From the NCBI GenBank assembly GCA_040382095.1, contig JBEIGB010000016.1:1-51707 (forward strand): DNA of 51,707 nt, written 5' to 3'. This document shows positions 34,350 to 42,244 of the stretch, in pieces (position 1 is the first letter of the stretch; each line of letters begins with the position of its first letter). The translations under genes were made by a program, and so were the position numbers. The notes beneath the pieces were generated by a model. That model saw only the letters and a program-made list of their open reading frames with translations, was not told the origin of the DNA and searched no databases. Source of the DNA: JADJPL01 sp040382095. GTDB taxonomy: Bacteria > Bacteroidota > Bacteroidia > Chitinophagales > Saprospiraceae.

Positions 34350-34421
34350 ATGAAACCGAATATCTTAATTGACATTATTGCCCCGTGTACAACTGCCAGA
34401 TTTCAAGCAGTGGGGGCATGA
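34350..34421 (+). CDS. Candidate 23-aa small ORF
   Basis: ATG at 34350 and TGA at 34419-34421 encode MKPNILIDIIAPCTTARFQA plus VGA. It is preceded at 35 bp by the -7 box TACTTTTG and at about 15-40 bp by AT-rich sequence; it has no strong Shine-Dalgarno, as usual in Bacteroidota. Directly after it is a stem-loop (34423-34466). It might be a leader peptide, a small regulatory protein or part of a small RNA. At this length chance ORFs are common, so the confidence is low. Confidence 0.3.
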   Translation: MKPNILIDIIAPCTTARFQAVGA

Positions 34422-34422
34422 T

Positions 34423-34466
34423 TAGCCGTAAAAGACGTTGCTTTTCCCCTAAAAAATAACCGGCTA
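34423..34466. other. Nested stem-loop after the small ORF
   Basis: Outer stem TAGCCG (34423-34428) with CGGCTA (34461-34466) encloses AAAAG-ACGTTG-CTTTT (34430-34445). It could be a weak terminator or a structural part of a small RNA. Confidence 0.35.
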
Positions 34467-34492
34467 GATCAAACAAAAATATAATACGCTAA

Positions 34493-34589
34493 ATTGACAA
34501 TCACAAATAATTGGTAATCAATTTTTTAGATAAAAAGCTATTTGCTTTTATCTTAAAAATTTCCAAAAAAAATCATCCAGATTGTCAAT
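34493..34589. repeat. Large AT-rich inverted repeat (cruciform-like)
   Basis: Outer arms ATTGACAAT (34493-34501) and ATTGTCAAT (34581-34589) are perfect reverse complements. Between them lies a hairpin 34521-34560: ATTTTTTAGATAAAAAGC and GCTTTTATCTTAAAAAT with one mismatch, one bulge and a TATTT loop. The outer right arm lies about 22 bp upstream of the -7 box TAACTTTG at 34611, so it may be an operator. Confidence 0.65.
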
Positions 34590-34610
34590 AATTCCAGAAG
34601 GTAAAGGCCA

Positions 34611-34618
34611 TAACTTTG
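34611..34618 (+). promoter_or_regulatory. -7 promoter element (TAACTTTG) for the Cys-rich protein gene
   Basis: TAACTTTG matches TAnnTTTG. The ATTGTC word at 34581-34586 is 30 bp upstream, as at the promoter near 34308. Transcription would begin near 34625, giving a leader of about 250 nt before the ATG at 34877. Confidence 0.5.
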
Positions 34619-34876
34619 CAGTAACAATCGTGTATATAGCAAATATCATCTGTCATTAATACGCATCGGTGTGTCGAAGGGTTGGCAGAAAGCTGCCATC
34701 CCTGCGGTACAACCTCGTCATGCATTGTCCTGGTTTTGCTACGCAACAGGGCGATATCCCCGAGGTATAGGTTTTTACTACTCGCGAAAATATGCAGGAG
34801 CTTATCCACACCCCAATCAACTTACGAGAAAACTGGAATTTTTCCCTCCATTTTTAAAGTTGAAAGAAAAACGGAT

Positions 34877-35344
34877 ATGCCCGATACAAAGTTACAGCCT
34901 GCTGTGGGATCTTTCCACGGGCTGGATGAAAATGATTCCAACGAACGACGTGTACATTATGTGATCGCCCAGGTACAATTTGGACAGGCTGCGCGAAAGT
35001 GTCGTGGTGCCGGAATATGTAAGGTGGATTTATACATCAATATCAGGAATCGCCAGGGTGTACTTACTTGCAACCGGGCAATCTGCCGGGTTGGAGTTAT
35101 GGGTGCAGATATTGTCCTGGTATTCGACCGCTATGCGCTGTGCAGGCGTCTTGTAAACAAATATTTCTGCAACGGCCGGATTTTTCTGAGGGAAGATCTT
35201 GAGTTGGATATGGCACTGTGTAAAAAGCTCAACATTCCATCAACAGTTGTTTCAGCGGGTAAATACGCCTTAATTCAGGAAGGCAGCCGGAGTATAATTG
35301 TTTTTGAAAAAGCATCATTAAGAGATAAGAAACCCAATCACTGA
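34877..35344 (+). CDS. 155-aa Cys-rich protein of unknown family
   Basis: Not recognised. ATG at 34877 is chosen because the upstream in-frame ATG at 34682 would add 65 residues of low-complexity sequence spanning what looks like a leader. The protein carries seven Cys, among them KCRGAGIC (C-x5-C, about residues 42-49) and TCNRAIC (C-x4-C, about 66-72), plus ALCRR, YFCNG and ALCKK. No signal peptide or TM segment is seen, so the cysteines might bind a metal or act in redox chemistry in the cytoplasm; that is inference. It converges on a LuxR-type regulator gene and shares a terminator with it. Confidence moderate that it is a true gene. Confidence 0.65.
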   Translation: MPDTKLQPAVGSFHGLDENDSNERRVHYVIAQVQFGQAARKCRGAGICKVDLYINIRNRQGVLTCNRAICRVGVMGADIVLVFDRYALCRRLVNKYFCNGRIFLREDLELDMALCKKLNIPSTVVSAGKYALIQEGSRSIIVFEKASLRDKKPNH

Positions 35345-35373
35345 AAGATTTAATGCTCGCATATTTTCGGGGG

Positions 35374-35405
35374 CGCCTCACCAAAAAGTGGGGCGTTTCT
35401 TTTTA
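35374..35405. terminator. Bidirectional terminator between the Cys-rich protein and regulator genes
   Basis: CGCCTCAC (35374-35381) and GTGGGGCG (35388-35395) form a stem with one G-T wobble, loop CAAAAA, followed by TTTCTTTTT. It lies between two convergent stop codons. Confidence 0.75.
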
Positions 35406-35435
35406 GTTCGTAGTTTCATGCAGCGAAAAACTGCT

Positions 35436-36116
35436 TTAGGCTTCATGGGTTTCGGCAAAGGTGGCAAGGGTCTCCCCGAGTTTTGACCTGCTATTGACGT
35501 TCAGCTTTTTATATACAGATTTCACATAGTGCCGCACAGTATTTAAACCGATATTGTTGTTTTGTGCGATCTCCTTGTAGGAAAGGTTATTCAACAGTCC
35601 CTGAATGACTTGCAGTTCCCGCGCCACAAACTTTCCAGCTTCTTGCCAGGCTTGCATTCTGAATTGATTTACAGAAGATTTCGAGGAGGAAATACTCCGG
35701 AGGTGATTTACCAAAACCGGTGCGGCGAGGGGGTCCAGGTAAGCCCCGTAGGAAAGGGTGATTTCAATCGCTTTCCATAAATCCTGGATGTTTTTAGTGA
35801 AAATGCTGTAGCTGTCCGCACCCTGGTACATTGCCTCGAGAATCAAATTCGGAGATGAAAGGTAGGTGGCCACTATGACTTTGATATCCGGTAGGACTGC
35901 CCTGATTTGGGGCAGTGAGCTCAGGATGTCTTTGCCATTCTCCGCAGCTATTACGAGCAGGACGAGGTTGGGCTCCAGCGCTTTTACCCTGTCTTCGAGG
36001 AGCAGTTCGGCCCGGTTGGAATAAAATACGAGCTCGAACCCGGGTCTTTCCCTAAAAAATACACTTAGGGTGTCCGCCAGGAACGGGGTGTCATAAATAA
36101 GGGCAATCTTAGCCAT
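35436..36116 (-). CDS. NarL/LuxR-type regulator with a degenerate receiver domain
   Basis: 226 aa. Residues 1-120 are a receiver-like domain (MAKIALIYDTPFLADTLSVFF, PNLVLLVIAAENGKDILS, VIVATYLSSPNLILEAMYQGADSYSIFTKN). The phospho-acceptor Asp, expected in P-(N/D)-(L)-V-L-L-D, is Val (PNLVLLVI), and the acidic pair near the start is reduced to one D. The conserved T (VATY) and K (FTKN) remain. Residues about 155-215 hold a LuxR HTH (ELQVIQGLLNNLSYKEIAQNNNIGLNTVRHYVKSVYKKLNVNSRSKL). Probably a DNA-binding regulator that is not controlled by classical phosphorylation. ATG at 36116; convergent with the Cys-rich protein gene. Confidence 0.88.
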   Translation of the reverse strand: MAKIALIYDTPFLADTLSVFFRERPGFELVFYSNRAELLLEDRVKALEPNLVLLVIAAENGKDILSSLPQIRAVLPDIKVIVATYLSSPNLILEAMYQGADSYSIFTKNIQDLWKAIEITLSYGAYLDPLAAPVLVNHLRSISSSKSSVNQFRMQAWQEAGKFVARELQVIQGLLNNLSYKEIAQNNNIGLNTVRHYVKSVYKKLNVNSRSKLGETLATFAETHEA

Positions 36117-36412
36117 TGTTTCATAGTGTTATAGTGTTCGTAGTACATTGCGTTCGTTGGCACATTTCCTTATGCTGCTGTCGGGCTACTGACTGGATGC
36201 CCACACGAGGGCGTTGTTGGCCCGCCATTACAGCCTCACGTATGCCCTCCCGGGATATGATATCAGCCTATACTGAAAAACCCTTTGAGAGAATAGGTGT
36301 ACAACATGCGAAAATAGCAGTTTTTATATATTCTCAAAAAAATGTTTTGATGAATTATATGTCGAAAAAAATCATTTGCCTATAAAATATGTGCGGTATT
36401 CATAAAAATTAC

Positions 36413-36420
36413 TAATTTTG
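36413..36420 (+). promoter_or_regulatory. -7 promoter element (TAATTTTG) for the 1439-aa exported protein
   Basis: TAATTTTG matches TAnnTTTG; the AT-rich segment just upstream (36340-36410) is consistent. No -33 TTG at a normal distance. Transcription near 36427 would give a 250-nt leader before the ATG at 36677. The rest of the 560-bp gap between the regulator and this gene (36117-36412) shows no gene I recognise, only a short ATAGTGTT direct repeat near 36125. Confidence 0.4.
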
Positions 36421-36666
36421 ACACATCAAAAAGAGCTTTAGACAAAGTATCCTCGGAGGCAATAAGTGCCAAGAAATCCTTCCACTGCGCAAATCTGCGC
36501 TACCCAGACCTGGAAACGCATCCTGACCGCAAGTCCGGTATAAGGAATGCTTGTTCCCTTATATTTCAAGTCAAGAGAGGTTTAACTCAACGTATTGGCC
36601 GGTAAACATAACCTATGCGGTTGGTCCGTGTTGTAGCACGGTTTTTTACAGTCCCAAAAAACCTGG

Positions 36667-36673
36667 AAGGAGG
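36667..36673 (+). promoter_or_regulatory. Strong Shine-Dalgarno (AAGGAGG)
   Basis: AAGGAGG with only 3 bases before the ATG at 36677. A perfect SD is unusual in Bacteroidota, where most genes lack one. It decides the start of the large exported protein over an in-frame ATG at 36551. Confidence 0.7.
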
Positions 36674-36676
36674 ATC

Positions 36677-39600
36677 ATGAACAAACTCTATCTGTGCACG
36701 CCCCTGTTTTTGCTGCTCGGAATAGGCAACTGGATAAAAATTGCCCCGGGTAAACCTGCTGTCCCTGCGACGTGGGGCGGCTCCCCGCGTGTCCAGTCAG
36801 GACAATCAATGCCCGTGTCCGGGTGTCTGGATACTGTCCGTATAAGCCTTGGGGCGGATTGCCGTTTCGATTTAACTCCGGAAATTGTCCTTAACGGTAA
36901 TCCCGGTGCTTGTTCTTCGACCAGTGCTTTACGGATTGTCGTATCGGATAATAACTCCTTGAATGGAAGCCTGATTGATGGATCCGGGGTATTCCGCTAC
37001 AGTGTGCTGCTTGCCCCTGGGGCTACCTGTGGGACTTTTCAACCTTGCCACGGCGTAGTCGTAGCCGAAGATAAGACCCCGCCGATGCTCACAGCTCCAG
37101 CAGACGTGCGCATGGATAGCTTCTGCGACCCCCTCGGATATTTCTACAACCGCCCGGCCAGCCTGTCCATATCAGGAAGCGCGATAGTGCAGGATAACTG
37201 CGCTGCTTCGGCAGATACCATTACCCAATTCACAGATGCAATTCTTTTCGATAACCGTTGCGATACTGTGTTGATCAAGCGCACTTTCTGGGCAAGGGAC
37301 AGGGCGGGTAACCTGGCAGAAGCAGCCCAGAATATCTTGTTGGTAAGGCCCCGGCTGAGCGACTTCCGGATCGCGGCCACAGTGTTCCTCGATGCAGGCT
37401 GTAGTCAGGATGCCCTACTGGAGAGTGGCCCGAATGGCAATATCGCACCTCGGCTCGCGGGTCTTCCTTATATCGTGAACGATGCCCGCGATACGGTATT
37501 CTTATCCCCTGGCAGCATCTGCGGTTTTTCTGTTACATACCGCGACGACCGCTTTTCCATTTGTAAGAGTACCTATAAAATCATCCGCCGCTGGACCCTT
37601 CTCGACTGGTGCAGGCAACAGGAACGGGTCCTGGAGCAGCACATCCTGGTGGGCGATGTTACACCACCAGTCGTGGCCTGTCCGGTAAAATTAGATACTT
37701 TGAAAGTCTCCGTTTCCCCATTTGATTGTAAGGCAGTCCTGGAAATCCCGGCACCACTGGTAAAAGAAGCCTGTGGAACTTTTTCCTGGGCCGCAGAGAT
37801 CTGGGTGGACGGTTTCCGCTGGACGGTGCCTGCACCGGGTATTTCCGCGCAAGTGCCGGATACTTCTCTCGTGGCAGTCTCTCCTTTTGGAGCGTCTTCA
37901 AGAATAGTGACCGGGATTCCCGCCGGATGTCACCGACTGGTTTACAGGGTTAGGGACGAATGCGGGAACGAAGCTACCTTCACCTGCCGTATCTGCGTTT
38001 CAGACTTGATCAGCCCGATTGCACTCAGCCAGAATAAACTCAACGTCTCCCTGGATGGTAGCGGATACGCACATCTTTCGCCTGCGGATATTGACCGCGG
38101 CAGCCGCGATAATTGTGGCCTGGCAAAACTGGAAATCCGGCGCAAATACGATACCGATACGATGACTTGTGCTCCTGTAGCAGCCTATTTCAGCGAATGG
38201 GGTAGCCGGGTCCGCTTTTCCTGTTGTGATCTGGCCAGTAATGTCCTGGTGGAATTACGCGCAACAGATCTCTCCGGAAATTCAAATATTAGTTGGGCGA
38301 TGATCTGGGTAGAAGATAAAATTGCCCCGATTTGCAGCCCACTCAAAGATACGCTAATCAGTTGCCTCGATCTGCCTCCTGGTTTTTCGCCCACGGATAG
38401 CTCATTTCTTGCAAATACTTTTGGCAATCCCCTGGTGAGGGATAACTGTGCGGCCACCTTCGTTGCCTTTCCATCAGTGGTTAATATTGAGCAATGCGGG
38501 AGCGGTACCATAAAGCGCCGGTTTCAGGCCTTGGATAAAGCAGGCAACCGATCAGGAAATATATGCGAACAGACGATTACGCTCCAGAAGGCACATCGCT
38601 ACGCGATTAAGTTCCCTAAAGATTATGGGTACCAATGCGGTAACGCCAAACCCGAAACCGCACTGACGTTTGGTTCCGGTTGTGACCTTCTCGCTGTCAG
38701 GGTGACAGAAAAAAAGTATGGCGCCAATGGAAATACCTGCCAGCAAATTTACAGGACGTTCGAAGTAATCAATTGGTGCGAGTACGATGGCACACAGACA
38801 CCTGTGGAGGTTTCACGCGATGCCGACTGCAACGGTACCCCAGGTGACCGCGACGTATGGGTGATTGTCCGTCCGGATGGCAGCAGCTATATAGATGCCG
38901 ATAACGACGAGCAGAACGAATTCCCCAAAGCAGGCACAAAGGGGCTGGCATGTGGCAGCAATAACCCTGCCGGGCACTGGACAAATAATACACTTGATCC
39001 TTCTATCAAATCGGGGGGGATATGGCAATACACCCAGGTGGTTTCGATCTATGACGCTATCCCTCCTAAAATCCTGATGGAAAAAGAAGTGATAATATGT
39101 TCGGAAAACGACTGCTCTGCGAATGTCCTGCTTTCGGTCGGCCTTGACGAACACTGCAGCGAAGATGCTTTCGTCTCACTGCGGCTCAAAGAAGTGATGC
39201 GGGCAGATTCTTTTAGCTCTGAAACCGAATGGGAGCGCTTTGGCCGCTATCCTAAATATCTCTTTTCCGGTATGCTGCCTGCAGGACACTATTTGATCGA
39301 AATAACTGCAAGGGATGGGTGTGGGAATATTTCGAGGCAGGAAGTAAAGCTTAGTGTAGTGGATTGTACGAATCCTAAACTGATCTGCCTGGAGGGGCTG
39401 TCCACGCAATTGACGCCTTTAGGACCTGCAACAGACGCAGATGGGGATAATGTCCCGGACCAGGCGGCAGCTACGGTGTGGGCAAGCGATTTTATAAAAA
39501 GGACAGTGGAGGAATGTTCTCTTCCCCTGCGTTATTCGATCAACAGGGTAGGGGATTCTGTAGATATCAACAAGACCGGCCTGGTCTTGACTTGTAAGGA

Positions 39601-40996
39601 CAGGGGCCTTCTTCCTGTTGAAATCCATGCATGGGACGATGCCCACAATCCATTTTCACCACAAACCGGCGGGAAGAACAGGAGTACCTGTGTTTCCCAT
39701 ATACTCGTACAAGATGATCCCGGAGAGGTCTGTGGTACATTTGCTTCTGACAGGTATAGGGTGAACGGCAAGCTGAGCGCAGAAAACGGCGCCCCAATTA
39801 GTGGTGCCGAAATTTACCTCAACGGAGGGGGTGCCCGGGTCATGACCAATGAGAAGGGCGTTTTCCGCTTCGAAGGGCTTAAGCAAGGGGGGGACTATTC
39901 TATCGTACCGAAAAAAGAGGATATGGCAAATAACGGTGTTACTACCCATGACCTTATCCTTGCAGCACAGCACATCCTGGGAGTAAGACCCCTACAGTCG
40001 CCCTATAGCCTTATTGCCGCCGATGTGAATATGTCGGGGTCATTGACGACACTGGACATCGTGCTTTTGCGCCGCATGATCTTAAATTTTGACGAGCGTT
40101 TTTCTCACGGAAAAAGCTGGAGGTTTGTCGATGCCCACACGCGATTTGAAGATCCGGGCAACCCATGGAAAACTAACTTTTCTGAAATACGCAATATCAA
40201 TAATATCCGGGCAAATGTACAGGATGCCGATTTCATTGCCATAAAAATCGGAGATGTCAATCATAGCTCGCCAGCATTCCAAAATGCGCCATTATCCGGA
40301 AGAAATTCCGTTAATACGGGTGCGCTGCTTATCGTCCCGGCAGTGGATTTGATGCCCGGTATGGAGGTGGAACTACCTATTCGCCTGGAGGGGGCCTCCT
40401 CACCCGCCGAAGGCTGCCAGTTCGCGCTATATATTGACCCTGAAAAACTTCAGGTAGAGGAATTGGACTATGGGAAAGCCCGTGCAGAACATATCAATGC
40501 GGCCGGTATTTCGGAAGGGTGGCTTTTGATGAGTTGGGACAATCGCCATCCTGTTTATGATAATGAACAGGAAATCCTGCTGCGGCTAAGGGTAAGGGCA
40601 GTTTCGGCAGGTCCGCTCTCCGCAGCTCTGCGGCTGGATCATCGCTACCTGACCCCCGAAGCCTATACCTATGCTCCATGGGGACATTTGGAAAAAATGA
40701 ACCTGGGGTTGCGTTTTGAGTTACCTGCCGGAGTTAAACCAATACTCCATACCATTGTGCCAAATCCTGCAGCGGCACAGGCTAAAATCCGGTGGACATT
40801 GCCAGGGGCTACAGAAACCCGGATCCTCGTCAGGGATGCCTGGAACCGCACCTGTGTAGAATTTCGACGAGTACTCCCCGCCGGAGAACATGCCCTGGAG
40901 CTTCAGCGGAGCCAGCTTCCCGCACCAGGGATTTATTTCGTGACCATGGAAGCCGGACCGTTTATTTTTTCACAAAAACTAATCTTTTTAGAATAA
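36677..40996 (+). CDS. Large exported HYR/dockerin/cohesin-like protein with T9SS tail
   Basis: 1439 aa from the ATG at 36677, chosen because of the signal peptide MNKLYLCTPLFLLLGIGNW and a strong SD just upstream; ATG 36551 would add 42 residues in front. Several HYR-like beta-sandwich blocks fill about residues 60-1000 (repeating DKTPPMLTAPADV, DVTPPVVACPVKL, DKIAPICSPLKD, with many Cys). A carboxypeptidase-regulatory-like domain (about 1034-1075, GKLSAENGAPISGAEIYL) is followed by a dockerin-like segment (about 1090-1150, THDLILAAQHILG ... ADVNMSGSLTTLDIVLLRRMI) with the DxNxSGxxxxxD calcium loop. About 1213-1325 resembles a cohesin fold (LPIRLEGASSPAEGCQFALYIDPEKLQVEEL). A T9SS sorting domain ends the protein (about 1355-1439, ILHTIVPNPAAAQAKIRW). 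Surface-exposed; function unknown. Confidence 0.9.
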   Translation: MNKLYLCTPLFLLLGIGNWIKIAPGKPAVPATWGGSPRVQSGQSMPVSGCLDTVRISLGADCRFDLTPEIVLNGNPGACSSTSALRIVVSDNNSLNGSLIDGSGVFRYSVLLAPGATCGTFQPCHGVVVAEDKTPPMLTAPADVRMDSFCDPLGYFYNRPASLSISGSAIVQDNCAASADTITQFTDAILFDNRCDTVLIKRTFWARDRAGNLAEAAQNILLVRPRLSDFRIAATVFLDAGCSQDALLESGPNGNIAPRLAGLPYIVNDARDTVFLSPGSICGFSVTYRDDRFSICKSTYKIIRRWTLLDWCRQQERVLEQHILVGDVTPPVVACPVKLDTLKVSVSPFDCKAVLEIPAPLVKEACGTFSWAAEIWVDGFRWTVPAPGISAQVPDTSLVAVSPFGASSRIVTGIPAGCHRLVYRVRDECGNEATFTCRICVSDLISPIALSQNKLNVSLDGSGYAHLSPADIDRGSRDNCGLAKLEIRRKYDTDTMTCAPVAAYFSEWGSRVRFSCCDLASNVLVELRATDLSGNSNISWAMIWVEDKIAPICSPLKDTLISCLDLPPGFSPTDSSFLANTFGNPLVRDNCAATFVAFPSVVNIEQCGSGTIKRRFQALDKAGNRSGNICEQTITLQKAHRYAIKFPKDYGYQCGNAKPETALTFGSGCDLLAVRVTEKKYGANGNTCQQIYRTFEVINWCEYDGTQTPVEVSRDADCNGTPGDRDVWVIVRPDGSSYIDADNDEQNEFPKAGTKGLACGSNNPAGHWTNNTLDPSIKSGGIWQYTQVVSIYDAIPPKILMEKEVIICSENDCSANVLLSVGLDEHCSEDAFVSLRLKEVMRADSFSSETEWERFGRYPKYLFSGMLPAGHYLIEITARDGCGNISRQEVKLSVVDCTNPKLICLEGLSTQLTPLGPATDADGDNVPDQAAATVWASDFIKRTVEECSLPLRYSINRVGDSVDINKTGLVLTCKDRGLLPVEIHAWDDAHNPFSPQTGGKNRSTCVSHILVQDDPGEVCGTFASDRYRVNGKLSAENGAPISGAEIYLNGGGARVMTNEKGVFRFEGLKQGGDYSIVPKKEDMANNGVTTHDLILAAQHILGVRPLQSPYSLIAADVNMSGSLTTLDIVLLRRMILNFDERFSHGKSWRFVDAHTRFEDPGNPWKTNFSEIRNINNIRANVQDADFIAIKIGDVNHSSPAFQNAPLSGRNSVNTGALLIVPAVDLMPGMEVELPIRLEGASSPAEGCQFALYIDPEKLQVEELDYGKARAEHINAAGISEGWLLMSWDNRHPVYDNEQEILLRLRVRAVSAGPLSAALRLDHRYLTPEAYTYAPWGHLEKMNLGLRFELPAGVKPILHTIVPNPAAAQAKIRWTLPGATETRILVRDAWNRTCVEFRRVLPAGEHALELQRSQLPAPGIYFVTMEAGPFIFSQKLIFLE

Positions 40997-41039
40997 AATC
41001 AAGTCAAATTTTGTAGCTTGGCAGTGAAGCGGAATAACC

Positions 41040-42239
41040 ATGCAACAACCGGCTACCTCAATATGTATCAGGACAGAAGCCTTTGTCTCCGGTTTCTATC
41101 GGGATTTTATTGACGAAAATTATCTGTACCACAATCTACAGCACGCGGCGGATGTCGTCGAAGCAGTGCGCCGCCTCGGCCAGCAATATTGCCTTTCAGA
41201 ATCCGAGCTGGAAATCCTGGAGCTGGCCGCCTGGTTACATGATACCGGGTTCCGGTATGGGGCCGAAAACCACGAAGAAAACAGCGCGCACATCGCACGG
41301 GATTTTTTACACCGCGAAGAATATCCCGTAGAGGCTATTGCTCAGGTAGAGGGCCTCATCCTCGCTACCAAACGCTTCGCTGCGCCTCAAAACCTCCTGC
41401 AGCAAATAATACGGGATGCCGATTACAGCCACCTCGGCAGCGAATTGTACTGGGACCGCAGCAGCCGGATCCGCCAGGAACTGCTCATGACCCGCCATAA
41501 CTTCATGCCTGAAGAGGAATGGGTCGAGTTTGAACTGGATTTTATGCTGGGCCATAGCTTTCATACAGAAGTCGCACAGCAGCTACTAGAGGCTACCAAG
41601 CAGATTAATATCAAACAACTCCGCAAATATCAACAACGGATACAGCCAGGCTACGATGAAGGGCTGCTGAAAAAGAAAAAAAAGAAAAAACACGCAAATG
41701 GCACCATCAGCGACCTGGAGCTGGGGCGCGGAGTAGAAACGATGTTCCGCACTACTTATCGGACACATATCAACCTGAGTGCTATTGCCGACAACAAGGC
41801 AAATATTATGCTTGGTATCAATGCGATCATCATTTCCATAGCCATTTCTTCCCTGGTCCCTAAATTTACATCTGACCCCCGCCTGATTCTCCCGACCATG
41901 GTGCTTTTATCGGTTTGCCTGGCGACGCTGGTCTTCGCTATCCTGGCCACACGGCCTAATATTACCCATGGCAATTTCTCAAAACAAGATATCACAGATA
42001 AAAAAGCCAACTTGCTCTTCTTCGGGAACTTTTATAACATGCCGATAGAAGACTTTCACTGGGGAATGATGGAAATGATCCGGGACAATGACTTTTTGTA
42101 TAGCTCCATGACACGGGACCTGTACTTTCTTGGAAAAGTACTGGCGCAGAAATATCGCTTACTCCGTATTGGTTACAGCGTATTTATGTTTGGTATGATC
42201 CTCACTGTTCTCGCTTTTGGTGCCGCACTGGCTTTTTGA
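41040..42239 (+). CDS. HD-domain protein fused to a Pycsar-effector-like membrane domain
   Basis: 399 aa. Residues 1-200 are an HD phosphohydrolase domain with YHNLQHAADVVEAV (first His), AAWLHDTGFR (the HD pair) and IIRDADYSHLG (last Asp), the metal-binding set H...HD...D. A lysine-rich linker follows (about 210-217, KKKKKKK). Residues about 232-399 form a DUF5706/Pycsar-effector-like region: RTTYRTHINLSAIADNKANIMLGINAIIISIAISSLVP, a second TM segment (about 282-305), a soluble stretch and a last TM segment (about 378-399). Pycsar effectors are membrane proteins that respond to cyclic nucleotides (cCMP/cUMP) during phage infection; a cyclase is not visible in this window. So this could be a self-contained HD/TM signalling or defence protein. 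Start ATG at 41040, 43 bp after the large exported protein; convergent with the TIGR03643 gene. Confidence 0.8.
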   Translation: MQQPATSICIRTEAFVSGFYRDFIDENYLYHNLQHAADVVEAVRRLGQQYCLSESELEILELAAWLHDTGFRYGAENHEENSAHIARDFLHREEYPVEAIAQVEGLILATKRFAAPQNLLQQIIRDADYSHLGSELYWDRSSRIRQELLMTRHNFMPEEEWVEFELDFMLGHSFHTEVAQQLLEATKQINIKQLRKYQQRIQPGYDEGLLKKKKKKKHANGTISDLELGRGVETMFRTTYRTHINLSAIADNKANIMLGINAIIISIAISSLVPKFTSDPRLILPTMVLLSVCLATLVFAILATRPNITHGNFSKQDITDKKANLLFFGNFYNMPIEDFHWGMMEMIRDNDFLYSSMTRDLYFLGKVLAQKYRLLRIGYSVFMFGMILTVLAFGAALAF

Positions 42240-42244
42240 AGGGC

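Noticed and set aside
34682..34876. Upstream start for the Cys-rich protein
   Set aside because: It adds 65 residues of poor protein character in a segment that looks like an untranslated leader behind the promoter at 34611.
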